A stretch of DNA of 64,000 bases from Anabaena lutea FACHB-196 (GCF_014698305.1 NZ_JACJST010000002.1:372001-436000); one strand, 5' to 3'; positions 8,895-18,986 are shown, numbered from the stretch's first letter. Notes: generated by a model from the sequence alone, not told the origin. Numbers and translations are program-made.

Positions 8895-10115
8895 TTAGGG
8901 AGCCAGAGCGTTACCCCGAATTAAGCTACCAATGGTTTTGGCAGTAATTTTCAGTTGAGTGATGGGGTTAGCTGGAACCACGGTTTTATACAAATAACTA
9001 TCGAATGTTAGTTTCTGTACATCCATGTCACCACACATTTCTACAAATGCTTCACGGGTAGCGTCGGAACGATAGAACACGCTTTGGAGAATGTCCAGAA
9101 CTTTGTAGGTGAGTCCGTATTTCTTATCCCAACGCTTCAGGTAAATCTTGAGGTCGCCTTCTGTGGGAATCCGCGCACCACTATTGGAAGCTTCGACAAT
9201 GGTTTCAGCACACATCCGCCCAGATTTAGCGGCAAAATAAATACCTTCACCGGAGGACTTGGTAACATAACCAGCGGCATCTCCCACCAAAGCTATGCGT
9301 CCAACAACACGACGGGGACGGGGATGTTCGGGTATGGGGTGCGCTTCTACTTTGATGATTTTACCGCCGGCTAATTTCTCAGAAGCACGGGCGCGGATAC
9401 CAGCTTGCAGGTTTTTGATGCTGGCTTTGTTGACGTGCATTGTGCCAGTACCTACTGCTACGTGGTCATATTTGGGGAATACCCAAGCGTAGAAGTCGGT
9501 AGAAACGTCATCGCCAACATACATTTCGGCGAGGTCGTTGTAGTAGTCCATTTTGTCTTGGGGTAGACGAATGCGTTCTTGGAAAGCGATCGCATAATTA
9601 TAATCCCCTGCATCCATTTCTTTAGCAATGCGGGAATTCGCTCCATCAGCCCCGATCACTAAATCCACTTTTAGGGTTTTGGCAATCCCCTGCGCCCCAC
9701 CTTCTGTATGATCAACATAATGAATGGTATAGGGATCAGTGTTATTTGTGGGTATATCAAGTTTATGAACTGTGGCATTAATTAAAATTGCGCCTAATTT
9801 TGCCGCACGATCGCGCAGGAACCCATCCAACACTTCCCGACGGCACATTCCTATATATTCATCTTCATTTATTAAATTGATATCAACTTCACGATTCGAT
9901 GGTGATATCATTTTCATCTTCCGCACTCTACGGTCGATGATTTCTGGTGGTAGGTCAAATTCACTCACCATACAGAGGGGAATGGCTCCCCCACATGGCT
10001 TGGCGTTATCGAGCTTGCGCTCAATTAGGTAAGTTTCAATTCCAGCTTTTGCCAATGTCTCAGCGGCAGATGAACCAGCTGGGCCTGAACCAACAACTGC
10101 AACCCGTAGTGTCAA
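8895..10115 (-). CDS. chlP: Geranylgeranyl reductase (geranylgeranyl diphosphate/chlorophyll)
   Basis: The enzyme reduces the geranylgeranyl group to phytyl for chlorophyll a and tocopherol synthesis. The N-terminus has the FAD motif VAVVGSGPAGSSAAE, followed by KPCGGAIPLCMVSEFDLP and CRREVLDGFLRDRAA, and later GRIALVGDAAGYVTKSSGEG. These blocks match cyanobacterial ChlP closely as I remember it. Homologs begin at LRVAVVG, so I place the start at the TTG at 10115 (GGGAG seven bases upstream), giving 406 residues. An ATG at 10151 would add twelve residues with no similarity. It is divergent from cysA. Confidence 0.93.
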   Translation of the reverse strand: MTLRVAVVGSGPAGSSAAETLAKAGIETYLIERKLDNAKPCGGAIPLCMVSEFDLPPEIIDRRVRKMKMISPSNREVDINLINEDEYIGMCRREVLDGFLRDRAAKLGAILINATVHKLDIPTNNTDPYTIHYVDHTEGGAQGIAKTLKVDLVIGADGANSRIAKEMDAGDYNYAIAFQERIRLPQDKMDYYNDLAEMYVGDDVSTDFYAWVFPKYDHVAVGTGTMHVNKASIKNLQAGIRARASEKLAGGKIIKVEAHPIPEHPRPRRVVGRIALVGDAAGYVTKSSGEGIYFAAKSGRMCAETIVEASNSGARIPTEGDLKIYLKRWDKKYGLTYKVLDILQSVFYRSDATREAFVEMCGDMDVQKLTFDSYLYKTVVPANPITQLKITAKTIGSLIRGNALAP

Positions 10116-10482
10116 AGGTTTTCTCCCAATCTTCACATTTACCGAAAGCATCGTATCACGGTCTTTTGGTTGATTTGGCGCTTTCCCTTCAGGTTTTGAG
10201 AAAAATGCAATATTCCTTAATATTTCGACATCAAAACTGCGGTTTTAAACAGGTGATATGGCTTGATTGGTTGATATTAATCAATGGTAACTATAGGACT
10301 GCTAAGTCGGTCAGCCGTAAAAAACATGGTAGCGGTGATGATTGTAGTTTTCTCGATTGTGGTGGTTGTAGTTGGCAATTTTATGTAATTCAATTAATCC
10401 AAAAGCAAGTGTTTTATGATATAAATAAAAACACGGTAATCCTAGCTGCAAGCCGTAGATTAATCATAGAGGTGTATAACCA
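10116..10482. other. Divergent promoter region between chlP and cysA
   Basis: The gap carries the upstream regions of both chlP (minus) and cysA (plus). I see no clear operator. A 20-codon hydrophobic frame begins at the ATG near 10326, but it has no ribosome-binding site and does not match known tiny photosystem or cytochrome subunits. Confidence 0.4.
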
Positions 10483-11499
10483 GTGGGCATAGTAGTTGAG
10501 AATGTCTCTAAGCAATTTGGCAGTTTCCAAGCGGTTGATCAGGTAAGTCTAGAAATTAATAGTGGTTCACTGGTTGCTTTACTAGGTCCATCTGGGTCTG
10601 GTAAATCTACCCTGCTGCGATTAATATCCGGCTTAGAAATGCCTGATAGTGGCAAAATATTACTGACTGGGAAAGATGCAACATATCAAAGTGTGCAAGA
10701 ACGAAATATTGGCTTTGTATTTCAGCACTATGCTCTATTTAAGCATTTAACTGTGCGACAAAATATCGCGTTTGGCTTAGAAATTCGCAAAGCACCGCCA
10801 AAGAAGATTAAGGGAAAGGTAGAGCAGTTATTAGAATTGGTACAATTGAGTGGATTAGGCGATCGCTATCCTTCTCAACTTTCTGGTGGTCAACGACAAC
10901 GGGTAGCCTTGGCTAGAGCATTGGCTGTAGAACCGAATGTATTATTACTAGATGAACCATTTGGTGCATTAGATGCCAAAGTCCGTAAAGATTTACGCGC
11001 TTGGTTGCGTCGTCTCCATGATGAAGTTCATGTTACCACTGTTTTTGTTACCCACGACCAAGAAGAAGCAATGGAAGTGGCAGATGAAATTGTGGTGATG
11101 AATAAAGGCAAAGTTGAACAGGTAGGAACTCCAGCGCAAATTTACGACCATCCTGCGTCAGCATTTGTGATGAGTTTTATTGGCCCTGTGAACGTATTAC
11201 CAAGTTCTTCCAAAATTTTCCAAAGCAGTGGTTTCGATTCAGTCAACCCAGAAGTATTTTTGCGTCCGCAAGATGTGATTGTGGAAAAGGTCGCTAACGG
11301 TACAACTGCACCTGCTAAAGTTAACCGTGTGATTCATCTGGGTTGGGAAATTCAAGTAGAATTAGCGTTAGATGATGGGCAAATGGTGACAGCACATTTA
11401 ACACGTGATCGCTTTGATGAGTTGAAATTAGAACCACAAGAGCGTGTGTATGTCAAACCCAAAGATGCTAAGTCTTTCCCTATTTATTATTCCATTTAA
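10483..11499 (+). CDS. cysA: Sulfate/thiosulfate ABC transporter ATP-binding protein
   Basis: The 338-residue protein is a complete ABC ATPase: Walker [10 protein letters not shown] (about residues 35-43), signature [14 protein letters not shown] (about 134-147), Walker [12 protein letters not shown] (about 155-165) and the switch His in [13 protein letters not shown]. The C-terminus has a TOBE-type segment ([11 protein letters not shown] onward). The short length and the motif '[18 protein letters not shown]' fit CysA-type sulfate importers. Translation starts at GTG with AGAGG about nine bases upstream. No binding protein or permease is adjacent, so it must work with subunits coded elsewhere; another substrate of the CUT1/CysA family is possible. 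Confidence 0.8.
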   Translation: MGIVVENVSKQFGSFQAVDQVSLEINSGSLVALLGPSGSGKSTLLRLISGLEMPDSGKILLTGKDATYQSVQERNIGFVFQHYALFKHLTVRQNIAFGLEIRKAPPKKIKGKVEQLLELVQLSGLGDRYPSQLSGGQRQRVALARALAVEPNVLLLDEPFGALDAKVRKDLRAWLRRLHDEVHVTTVFVTHDQEEAMEVADEIVVMNKGKVEQVGTPAQIYDHPASAFVMSFIGPVNVLPSSSKIFQSSGFDSVNPEVFLRPQDVIVEKVANGTTAPAKVNRVIHLGWEIQVELALDDGQMVTAHLTRDRFDELKLEPQERVYVKPKDAKSFPIYYSI

Positions 11500-11522
11500 A
11501 AGAACTTCAACAACAAATCTAG

Positions 11523-11699
11523 GAGCAGGCTTTAAGTTACAGTAGTGAAGAATTGTCTCGCTTTTCACCTGCTCCATTCTCTCTATATACACCCTGGCAC
11601 GAAGCATCAGAACAAGAGCTTATTAGGGGTGAAATATTTGATATTGGGTCATTAAACAGATTTAATACCAATGCCGGAATTTATACACTGATAACATAA
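11523..11699 (+). pseudogene. Possible gene remnant after cysA
   Basis: A 58-codon frame ends at a TAA at 11697-11699 and encodes a protein-like sequence including SRFSPAPFSLYTPWHEASEQ and ELIRGEIFDIGSL. It has no ATG, GTG or TTG suitable as start, and the same frame continues upstream (KELQQQI) past an in-frame TAG at 11520-11522. That pattern suggests the decayed 3' end of a gene. I do not recognise the family, and chance coding-like composition remains possible. Confidence 0.3.
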
Positions 11700-11717
11700 A
11701 TCAATATAGTTGACATA

Positions 11718-13733
11718 ATGAAGTTGACAAAAATAGTAAATAGTCAGCTTAAAGATTCTATGGCATTTGATACTGTGGGTGCTGCTGTCGATTTTGTTAC
11801 TCATACCACTAACCGCATTATCTCAGCGTTTATTAACCAAACTCTTGTTCAGGAAAATATCATTAATTTACCTGCCAAAGTTCAGGAAGTTAGACAAGAT
11901 CAGCGAGTGCTTCAGGCAGAAATAGATTATTACAATCGTCGAGAAGCCAGAAAAAAAGAATTCTTGCAAATTCAAAAAATACTGACTGAGACAGATTTAC
12001 AAAATACAGTAGATCAAGATAAAAAAGAGGAAAGATTACAGCAAATTCAGCGAGAAGAAATAGAAGATATAAGTAAGTTAAGCATCTTATATCTGGACTT
12101 GAGCCGAGAAACAACTGCTAGTGAAATCGCACTCAAACAACAAGAAATTCAGGGAATTTTTGATCAGCAGAAGTGGCCGGGTGTCTTAAGTCGTGATGAA
12201 GCGCAAAGAATATTTGTAGATGAACAAAAGAAACCACGCTTATTAATGTTAGTTCCTCCACCAGATATTAGCGATGATTTTCCTATATCGTTTCGTGATA
12301 GTCTCAAAAAAGAAATTCGCAATCAATTAAAACTATTTTTAGAGAAGTATTATCCCCTTGGTAGTGATTTCTGCCCTGTAGAATTTTATGGTAAATATTT
12401 TGAGCGCTCAGTTTTTGACGCTGAAGTTAAGCAGTTGGAAACAATTTTATCTGCTGTACCAACAGCAATTATCTACACTGATATTACAGACCATGAAATT
12501 TACTTTAATGTCAGATTTTGGGGACTTCAAGAACCAGTATCTTTATCTTTTGAACCTTTAAACTGGGAAGAACTCAAAAGAGAACTGGAAGAAGCAGGAA
12601 ATGATGAAACTAAGAGTTGGCGAGCAATTAGGCAGACTATTGTGATTCTGCACAAGCTATTAGCCGCATTTTTAGCAGATTGGTACTACCTAAATATCAA
12701 CCCCAATTATGAACCTCAGTTATTTAACTTAAGTTCTGATTTTCCTTCAATATGGACTGATAAAATGATAGAAAAGCTAAAATTAATTAGGCAAACATAT
12801 AGAAATATTTATTATAATGAATTGAAAGTATCAGCCAATTCTCAAAAAGAAAGGCCAAAATTTTGGCGCTGTGTTAATACACTTGATGGGCATTCAGATC
12901 AAATTTTTTCTGTTGCTATACACCCTGATGGTAAAACTTTTGCTAGTGGCAGTGCTGATCACAAAATTAAAGTTTGGAATATAGAAACTGGTGAAATAAT
13001 TCAGACCTTAACTGGGCATTCAAACTATGTTCGTTCAGTTAATTTCTCTACTGATGGACAGACTATAGCGAGTGGTAGCTATGACAAAACATTTAAACTA
13101 TGGCATTCCCTTAAAGGTAAAACATTCATTGAGCATTCAGGTGCTGTAACTTCAGTCGCTTTTAGTCCTGATGGTAAAACTTATGCTACTGGAAGTTTAG
13201 ACACAACAGTTAAGATATGGGACTTAAGCAATGAAAAGTTAATGTATACTCTCACTGAACATGAAAATTCTGTTAACTCAATTGTCTTTAGTATTGATGG
13301 CAAAAATCTCATCAGCGGTGGTTGTGATCAAAATATCAAGATCTGGAATCTAAAAACTGGTATGGTAGATATTACCATTACCAATCAAGAGTCTGTTAAT
13401 ACTATAGCGATTAGCCCTGAGGGGAAAATTTTTGCTACTGGTAGTGATAATAATACAATTAAACTTTGGGATTTGGCGACAGGAGATCTGATTCACACAT
13501 ATTACGGTCATACCAATTGTGTAAATAGTGTTGCTTTTAGTCCTGATGGTAAGACTTTAGCTAGTTGCAGTAATGATAAAACAATTAAGCTTTGGCATCT
13601 AGGGACAAAAGAATTAATCAATACTCTCTCAGAACATTCATTAACTGTTTATTGTGTAGCTTTCAGCCCTGATGGAAAAACTATAATTAGTGGTAGTGCT
13701 GATCATACTATCAAAATTTGGCAGCATGATTAA
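11718..13733 (+). CDS. WD40-repeat protein with unrecognised N-terminal half
   Basis: The 671-residue protein has two parts. Residues about 388-671 form seven WD40 repeats, each with the pattern SVAFSPDGKT...SGS.D.TIKIW, enough for one complete seven-bladed propeller. Residues 1-387 match nothing I recognise: a helical opening, a charged coiled-coil-like stretch (about 45-150, rich in Lys, Glu and Gln), and a mixed domain (about 160-370) with an RLLMLVPPPDIS-like strand (actually PRLLMLVPPPDIS) and many aromatic residues. There is no signal peptide or clear membrane span. In cyanobacteria such N-terminal parts are often signalling or effector domains, with the propeller as sensor or scaffold; no specific function can be assigned. 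AT-rich and flanked by a gene remnant. Confidence 0.75.
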   Translation: MKLTKIVNSQLKDSMAFDTVGAAVDFVTHTTNRIISAFINQTLVQENIINLPAKVQEVRQDQRVLQAEIDYYNRREARKKEFLQIQKILTETDLQNTVDQDKKEERLQQIQREEIEDISKLSILYLDLSRETTASEIALKQQEIQGIFDQQKWPGVLSRDEAQRIFVDEQKKPRLLMLVPPPDISDDFPISFRDSLKKEIRNQLKLFLEKYYPLGSDFCPVEFYGKYFERSVFDAEVKQLETILSAVPTAIIYTDITDHEIYFNVRFWGLQEPVSLSFEPLNWEELKRELEEAGNDETKSWRAIRQTIVILHKLLAAFLADWYYLNINPNYEPQLFNLSSDFPSIWTDKMIEKLKLIRQTYRNIYYNELKVSANSQKERPKFWRCVNTLDGHSDQIFSVAIHPDGKTFASGSADHKIKVWNIETGEIIQTLTGHSNYVRSVNFSTDGQTIASGSYDKTFKLWHSLKGKTFIEHSGAVTSVAFSPDGKTYATGSLDTTVKIWDLSNEKLMYTLTEHENSVNSIVFSIDGKNLISGGCDQNIKIWNLKTGMVDITITNQESVNTIAISPEGKIFATGSDNNTIKLWDLATGDLIHTYYGHTNCVNSVAFSPDGKTLASCSNDKTIKLWHLGTKELINTLSEHSLTVYCVAFSPDGKTIISGSADHTIKIWQHD

Positions 13734-13836
13734 TATTGTCAACTCCTGTGGTGAGTTAACAATTCCAAATTTAAATTAATTCATTAATTTAAAATTTTGA
13801 TTTGGAGTCTATGTGTAAAGTGCAGATGCCGCCAAA

Positions 13837-14571
13837 TCAAAATTCCATAACCTGGATTTCATCAAGCTGGTTAATCACTACATCTGCACCTTGAACGTTA
13901 CCAGAATTACCAATCCAAGTAATACCAATGCAACCTGCGGCTTGAGCATTCCGCGCCATTTGCATATCACCGACGGAATCACCTACCATGAGTGTTTTAC
14001 CTGGGTCTACTCCCAAAATTTGGCAAGCTTGCAAAAATAGTACTGGATCTGGTTTACTTGGTCCTTCATCAACTCCCATTTCGAGTTGAAGATAATTGCC
14101 TAATTGGTGATGGGTAACGAATTTCCTCACATCTTGAGTTGTGGCTGCTGAGAGGATACCAAGTTTTAAACCTGCTGCTGATAGAGACTTCAGCACCTCC
14201 AAGCTACCCACAAACAGCGGTGCGGGAGTTTTACCAATGTATTGTTCAGCTTCTGCCAAAGCTTGACGGGCGATTTTTAAAGACTCAAACCAGCCTCGAC
14301 CAGTTTCGGCAATATATGCAGCGGCGGCGATTTCGGTTTCTCGGCGACTTGCTACTGCTATTAAACCAGCAGGATCTAATTTATCGCTATTAATACCAAA
14401 AGCCATCAATAAAGGTTCCCCAATTCCAGGAATTTGCGCGTCTATCATGCGTGCGCCTCTTTGTCCAAGCGATCGCAAATAGGCTTCTGAGTCTTCTAAA
14501 GTACCATTTTTATCAAATAAAATTGCCTGAATATCAGAAAACTTGATTTCTCTACATTTAATAGTCGGCAT
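13837..14571 (-). CDS. HAD-superfamily hydrolase (phosphatase-like)
   Basis: The 244-residue protein has the HAD motif I as ILFDKNGTLED (about residues 17-27), where the nucleophile Asp is followed by Asn rather than the usual Asp at +2 in the pattern DxNGT. Motif III/IV lies in KPDPVLFLQACQILGV and VGDSVGDMQMARNA near the C-terminus. A helical cap lies between. These belong to the phosphoglycolate-phosphatase-like branch, which hydrolyses small phosphorylated metabolites; the substrate cannot be read from sequence. It is convergent in spacing with rps1 upstream on the same strand, separated by a hairpin terminator. Confidence 0.8.
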   Translation of the reverse strand: MPTIKCREIKFSDIQAILFDKNGTLEDSEAYLRSLGQRGARMIDAQIPGIGEPLLMAFGINSDKLDPAGLIAVASRRETEIAAAAYIAETGRGWFESLKIARQALAEAEQYIGKTPAPLFVGSLEVLKSLSAAGLKLGILSAATTQDVRKFVTHHQLGNYLQLEMGVDEGPSKPDPVLFLQACQILGVDPGKTLMVGDSVGDMQMARNAQAAGCIGITWIGNSGNVQGADVVINQLDEIQVMEF

Positions 14572-14599
14572 CAGTTATTAATCCCCTATTAGCACAAAA

Positions 14600-14620
14600 A
14601 AAGAGGGAAAATCCCTCTTT
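14600..14620. terminator. Intrinsic terminator after rps1
   Basis: A 9-bp perfect stem (aaagaggga / tccctcttt) with a 3-base loop is flanked by A and T runs, so on the minus strand it ends in a U-rich tract directly after rps1. It separates rps1 from the HAD gene. Confidence 0.8.
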
Positions 14621-14670
14621 ATTAAATGGTTCGATGCGCTTAGTTGCAAGTTATTGCAACTAACAATGTA

Positions 14671-15699
14671 TTATTCTTCAACAGCGGCTGGGATCTCTTC
14701 ATCAGTTTCAGTTGCTGGTGGGATTTCTGCTTCAGCTTCCACAGATTCCACAACTTCCACGGCTTCTACAGCTTCCACTGGTGTCGCAGTGATACCTTGC
14801 TGTTTCGCTAACATCTGTTCCCTATACTTAGCTGCCATTTCTTCGGCCTTATCATAGACCAAATCACGGTTCTTAATCATGTCACCAGGTTCAGGTTCCA
14901 ACTGTTTGGTAGACAGGGAAATCCTTCCTCTTTCTGCATCCAAGTCAATGATCATCACTTTCACTTCATCATTGACATTGAACACGCTGTGAGGTGTGTC
15001 AATATGCTCATGGGAAATTTCAGAAATGTGGAGCAGTCCGCTCACACCACCGATGTCGATGAATGCACCGTAGGGCTTAATACCGCGAACAGTACCAATT
15101 ACTACTTCACCAACTTCCAAGCGGTTCATCTTCCGCTCAACTAGCGCGCGACGATGAGAGAGAACTAAGCGATTACGTTCTTCGTCTACTTCTAGGAATT
15201 TCAAAGGTAGTTCTTCGCCTACCAATTCTTCTTTAGGTTTGCGGGTACTGATGTGGGAGCCGGGGATAAAGCCGCGCAATCCCTCAATTCGTACCAATGC
15301 TCCCCCACGGTTAGTGGCAAACACACCAGAACGGACAGTAGCATCTTCTGCTTGTAACTGCCGTACTCGCTCCCATGCCCTCATGTATTCAATACGACGA
15401 ATGGAAAGGGTTAACTGACCATCTTCGTTTTCATCAGTGAGGATGAAAAATTCCCGTGTTTCGTTTGATTGTAAGACTTCTTCCGGGCTATCCACCCGGT
15501 TAATAGACATTTCCTGTATAGGTATGTATGCTGCTGTTTTAGCACCGATGTCAATCAGAGCGCCGCGCGGCTCTATACTGAAAACTGTACCTGGCACAAC
15601 ATCACCAGGGCTAAAGTGATAATCGTACTTATCGAGTAGAGCAGCGAAATCTTCGTGAGTAAATCCAATTTCTGTAGCGGTTAAGTTCTGATTGACCAT
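14671..15699 (-). CDS. rps1: 30S ribosomal protein S1
   Basis: S1 binds mRNA on the small ribosomal subunit. Three S1 RNA-binding repeats are visible: about residues 16-90 (PGDVVPGTVFSIEPRGALID), 100-170 and 180-260 (VGEVVIGTVRGIKPYGAFID, then GLLHISEISH). The C-terminal tail is rich in Glu, Val and Ala. Cyanobacterial and chloroplast S1 proteins are short like this, compared with six repeats in E. coli. I place the start at the ATG at 15699, where homologs begin (MVNQNLTATEIGF) and AGGA lies about nine bases upstream; an earlier in-frame ATG at 15744 would add fifteen residues. Length 342. Confidence 0.93.
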   Translation of the reverse strand: MVNQNLTATEIGFTHEDFAALLDKYDYHFSPGDVVPGTVFSIEPRGALIDIGAKTAAYIPIQEMSINRVDSPEEVLQSNETREFFILTDENEDGQLTLSIRRIEYMRAWERVRQLQAEDATVRSGVFATNRGGALVRIEGLRGFIPGSHISTRKPKEELVGEELPLKFLEVDEERNRLVLSHRRALVERKMNRLEVGEVVIGTVRGIKPYGAFIDIGGVSGLLHISEISHEHIDTPHSVFNVNDEVKVMIIDLDAERGRISLSTKQLEPEPGDMIKNRDLVYDKAEEMAAKYREQMLAKQQGITATPVEAVEAVEVVESVEAEAEIPPATETDEEIPAAVEE

Positions 15700-16099
15700 G
15701 CTGATTTGTTCCTGGTTCTGTTCTCCGTCAAGTTTTTGCCACAATTAACAATGTGTATTCGACTGTCTGCTGCTGATCAAGAAAAGCAGTTTCTTGCTTT
15801 ACGGGGAGTCTAATGACTTTACCCACCACAAGGAGCGATTGTCTGTCCCACAACGGGTAAGGGCTTTTTTTAAAGAAGTTTACACTTACACCTTTGTTTA
15901 TCCTAGCGCAGAAGAGCTAGGTTCACACATATGAACTTCCAGATAGGATATTATATCACATATCAAAAAGTTTTTCAGTAGTTGGCGGTTGTAGCCTCAT
16001 AAGTTTAGCAAAAGATACTCGCAAAATTATCCGTTGCTACCTAAACAGGCGGCAACGGATAGAATCTTTAGATTGCTTTACAAGCCTGGAAATAGGTAT
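15700..16099. other. rps1 leader and psbT-rps1 spacer
   Basis: About 400 bases separate psbT from rps1, both on minus. It contains a stem at 15902-15921 (cctagc ... gctagg) and a c-rich/g-rich pair near 15836-15870. It must carry the rps1 promoter and leader, where autoregulation of S1 could act; I see no coding sequence. Confidence 0.4.
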
Positions 16100-16204
16100 C
16101 TATTTATCTTTTCTCTCAAAGCGGGGAGGTTCGCGGAATGCGATCGCAAAAAAGAGAACGCCTATTGCCAAAGTCAAAATCAAGATGTACGCAACACTTT
16201 CCAT
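16100..16204 (-). CDS. psbT: Photosystem II reaction centre protein T
   Basis: A 34-codon gene reads MESVAYILILTLAIGVLFFA followed by IAFREPPRFERKDK, which is the typical PsbT: one membrane helix (about residues 3-23) and a short basic cytosolic tail. PsbT sits at the photosystem II dimer interface near D1 and CP47. It follows psbB on the same strand after about 100 bases, the conserved psbB-psbT order in cyanobacteria and plastids. Confidence 0.97.
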   Translation of the reverse strand: MESVAYILILTLAIGVLFFAIAFREPPRFERKDK

Positions 16205-16307
16205 ATTCCGAGTTCCTGTTTATCCAGCCGGTAATATTAGTGTACCAAGGACTGGGATTAGGTGTTGGGTAATATCCCCAGTTCCTAATGCCCAGTTCCC
16301 CAAGAAT

Positions 16308-17837
16308 TTAGAGAGCTTCTTTCCGGCGGGTTGATTTGTCACCCACTTTCTGGAACAGACCCCATTCTACTTGCTCTTCTAGATCTGCTTCCACACCAGC
16401 AAATACGTCTCGGTAGATTGTCCGAGAACCGTGCCACAGGTGTCCAAAGAAGAACAGCAGCGCAAATACAGCGTGACCAAAGGTAAACCAACCTCTGGGA
16501 GATGTGCGGAATACGCCATCTGAGTTCAAGGTTTCCCGGTCAAATTCAAATATTTCGCCGCCTTGAGCCTTACGGGCATATTTCTTCACATCAGCAGGAT
16601 CTGTAAATGTTTTACCATTGAGATCGCCGCCGTAGAAGCTAACAGTAACGCCTGTTTGCTCAAAGCTGTATTTGGATTCTGCCCGACGGAAGGGGATATC
16701 AGCGCGGATCACACCATCAGCATCAGTCAGAATTACTGGGAAGGTTTCAAAGAAGTTAGGTAGACGACGGACTGTCAGTTCCCGACCTTCAGAATCTTTG
16801 AATACTGCGTGACCTTGCCAAGATTGAGCAATGCCATCACCCTTAACCATTGGCCCTGTACGGAACAGTCCACCTTTGGCGGGGCTATTACCGACGTAAT
16901 CGTAGAAAGCCAGTTTTTCGGGGATTTGTGACCAAGCTTCTGTAAGGCTTGCACCTTGTCCAACACTAGTTTGCACACGGCGCTCAATTTCTTGGCGGAA
17001 GTAGCCTTGATCCCACTGATAGCGGGTAGGGCCAAACAGTTCGATAGGGGTGGTAGCGTTACCGTACCACATAGTACCAGCCACGACGAAAGCGGCAAAG
17101 AAAACCGCTGCGATACTGCTGGAAAGTACTGTTTCAATGTTCCCCATCCGTAGGGCTTTGTAGAGCCTTTCAGGGGGTCTAACTGTGAGGTGGAATAAAC
17201 CAGCGATAATGCCAACAACACCAGCTGCAATGTGGTGAGCCACAACGCCACCGGGGTTATAGGGGTTGAACCCAGCTGGGCCCCATTCTGGTGCTACTGC
17301 CTGGATGCTACCATTTACACCAAAGGCATCAGAAACCCACATACCTGGGCCAAATAGTCCAGTGAGGTGAAAAGCACCAAAACCAAAACAAAGTAAACCA
17401 GATAAGAACAGGTGAATGCCAAACATTTTTGGCAAGTCTAGTGCAGGTTCGCCGGTGCGAGGATCTCTAAAGAGTTCCAAATCCCAGTAAACCCAGTGCC
17501 AAACGGCAGCTAGGAATAACAGACCGGAAAGAACGATGTGAGCGGCTGCAACGCCTTCAAATGACCAAAAACCAGGGTCAGTTGCTTGAGCGCCAGTGAC
17601 GCTCCAACCGCCCCAAGATTGGGTGACACCTAACCGTGACATGAAGGGGAGAACGAACATCCCTTGTCGCCACATGGGGTTGAGAACTGGATCACTGGGG
17701 TTGTAAGTAGCTAGTTCGTACAGCGCCATTGAGCCAGCCCAGCCAGCAACTAGGGCTGTGTGCATTAAGTGTACAGAAATCAGCCGACCTGGATCGTTCA
17801 GGACAACTGTATGTACTCGATACCAGGGTAGTCCCAT
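16308..17837 (-). CDS. psbB: Photosystem II core antenna CP47
   Basis: The 509-residue protein is the full-length chlorophyll-binding inner antenna of photosystem II. It begins [19 protein letters not shown] and has six membrane helices with the expected chlorophyll-ligating histidines, for example in [19 protein letters not shown] (about 24-42), [16 protein letters not shown] and [18 protein letters not shown] (about 452-469). The large lumenal loop lies between helices five and six. The length and N-terminus match cyanobacterial PsbB. It forms an operon with psbT. The long upstream gap probably holds a light-responsive promoter. Confidence 0.98.
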   Translation of the reverse strand: MGLPWYRVHTVVLNDPGRLISVHLMHTALVAGWAGSMALYELATYNPSDPVLNPMWRQGMFVLPFMSRLGVTQSWGGWSVTGAQATDPGFWSFEGVAAAHIVLSGLLFLAAVWHWVYWDLELFRDPRTGEPALDLPKMFGIHLFLSGLLCFGFGAFHLTGLFGPGMWVSDAFGVNGSIQAVAPEWGPAGFNPYNPGGVVAHHIAAGVVGIIAGLFHLTVRPPERLYKALRMGNIETVLSSSIAAVFFAAFVVAGTMWYGNATTPIELFGPTRYQWDQGYFRQEIERRVQTSVGQGASLTEAWSQIPEKLAFYDYVGNSPAKGGLFRTGPMVKGDGIAQSWQGHAVFKDSEGRELTVRRLPNFFETFPVILTDADGVIRADIPFRRAESKYSFEQTGVTVSFYGGDLNGKTFTDPADVKKYARKAQGGEIFEFDRETLNSDGVFRTSPRGWFTFGHAVFALLFFFGHLWHGSRTIYRDVFAGVEADLEEQVEWGLFQKVGDKSTRRKEAL

Positions 17838-18675
17838 TGACTACAATCCTCCTAGATGAGTTAGTTTACAAAGCAATTTTCTTACTGAGGTTCTCATAAA
17901 AGACGCTCGTTTTTTAGAGAACTCTCTGAGTTTTTTGTTATTGCCAGTCTTGAGTTTTACCACAGATTAGCCTGTGGTTTAGCAATGCTTTTCAGCTACA
18001 AAAGCTTTATCCTTGAAAGTCGCGAAACGACCGTATAACTGCTGAGGGTTGGTCAGCAGCCAAAAGCTTATAAGACTTTTGGGTGAGGCTTGCGAACTTT
18101 CAGGAGGTTTCTGTTTGAGCGTTTACGCAATTGCCAAGCAAAAATGAGAATGTTTAAAAAATTGTAACTTTTGATGGAACGGTTTGCAAGCGTGTAAATA
18201 GATGCGATTACCTAGCTTGTGTCTCAAATATCGCGACCAAACCCCAAGCTACTGCTGATTATCATCAGATCTATCTGGAAAGCTGAAGTTTTTTAAGTCC
18301 ACAATACCCAGCGAACTGCTTGCAGCAGCGCTAGTTCCCTCCGGGACGCTCCGCGAACGCTATCGCTTGTTGAATAATTACAAGTTTGATTTTACACTAA
18401 GTTTACGCATATAAATTCTGACTTTTAGGGAGAAATAGACGCAAAAGCCTGTAATTGGGTATATATTCCGAAAAATTTTGTGTAATACCTGGATATTGAT
18501 ATTGCTTCTAAAATTGTTTAATTGATTTATCATTTACTATTCTTGATTTTGGAACATAAATAATGGGAATCATAAATTAAAGCATTAGTACGAGCCAATG
18601 AAATTTATTCCAGACTAAAAGAAAGCCACGAAGACTCTAGCAAATCAAATAAATGATTATTTGCAGGAGGATGAA
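17838..18675. other. Long psbB upstream region
   Basis: About 840 bases lie between psbB (minus) and the antitoxin-like gene (plus). The half near psbB should hold its promoter and leader. A repeat of the dispersed type (ctccgggacgctccgcgaacgc) lies at about 18337-18368. No gene is supported; short stretches near 18000-18080 contain complementary arms (aaagctta / taagactttt) but no family is recognised. Confidence 0.4.
18337..18368. repeat. Dispersed intergenic repeat block
   Basis: The block gttccctccgggacgctccg and following gcgaacgctatcgc is made of short palindromes like those at 205-330. It lies in the psbB upstream region. Confidence 0.5.
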
Positions 18676-18930
18676 ATGGATGCAATGACTACTCAAGAGG
18701 CAAGTCATGACTTAGATGGTTTGATAGATCGTGTTATTGCAGATGTACAACCGACTATTATTTGTAATAACAAAGGCAACAAAGCTATTTTGATTTCTCT
18801 AGACGAATTTTTATCATGGCAAGAAACATTATATTTACTGTCAAATCCTGTTAAAGCCAAGCATCTTCTCGGCTTAATTCAATCAGTAAAAGCAGGTGAG
18901 GTTGTTGAGAGAGACTTAATTGAAGAATGA
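18676..18930 (+). CDS. Phd/YefM-family antitoxin-like protein, no toxin gene beside it
   Basis: The 84-residue protein resembles Phd/YefM antitoxins: MTTQEASHDLDGLIDRVIAD as DNA-binding N-terminal part and NKGNKAILISLDEFLSWQET as the conserved beta-strand/helix typical of YefM, then a polar toxin-binding tail. The ATG at 18676 has AGGAGG five bases upstream, so it is preferred over the TTG at 18661. YefM genes usually overlap a Txe/YoeB toxin gene by ATGA. Here the stop is indeed ATGA, but the overlapping frame ends after MREQKN. The next gene is a Uma2 nuclease 56 bases away. It may be a lone antitoxin whose toxin was lost. Confidence 0.75.
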   Translation: MDAMTTQEASHDLDGLIDRVIADVQPTIICNNKGNKAILISLDEFLSWQETLYLLSNPVKAKHLLGLIQSVKAGEVVERDLIEE

Positions 18931-18986
18931 GAGAGCAAAAAAACTAAGCGATAATTAAGACGAGCTAACCCACGGGAGAAAAGGCC

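Noticed and set aside
10326-10388. Tiny hydrophobic frame in the chlP-cysA gap
   Set aside because: It has 20 codons, no ribosome-binding site, and does not match small photosystem or cytochrome b6f subunits.
9947-10492. Open frame of 181 codons on plus, overlapping the start of chlP
   Set aside because: It lies mostly antisense to chlP, its translation has no family-like pattern, and it runs into the cysA start; it is a shadow frame.
16775-17251. Open frame of 158 codons on minus inside psbB
   Set aside because: It is an out-of-frame reading of psbB, which is certain from its membrane helices and chlorophyll-binding histidines.
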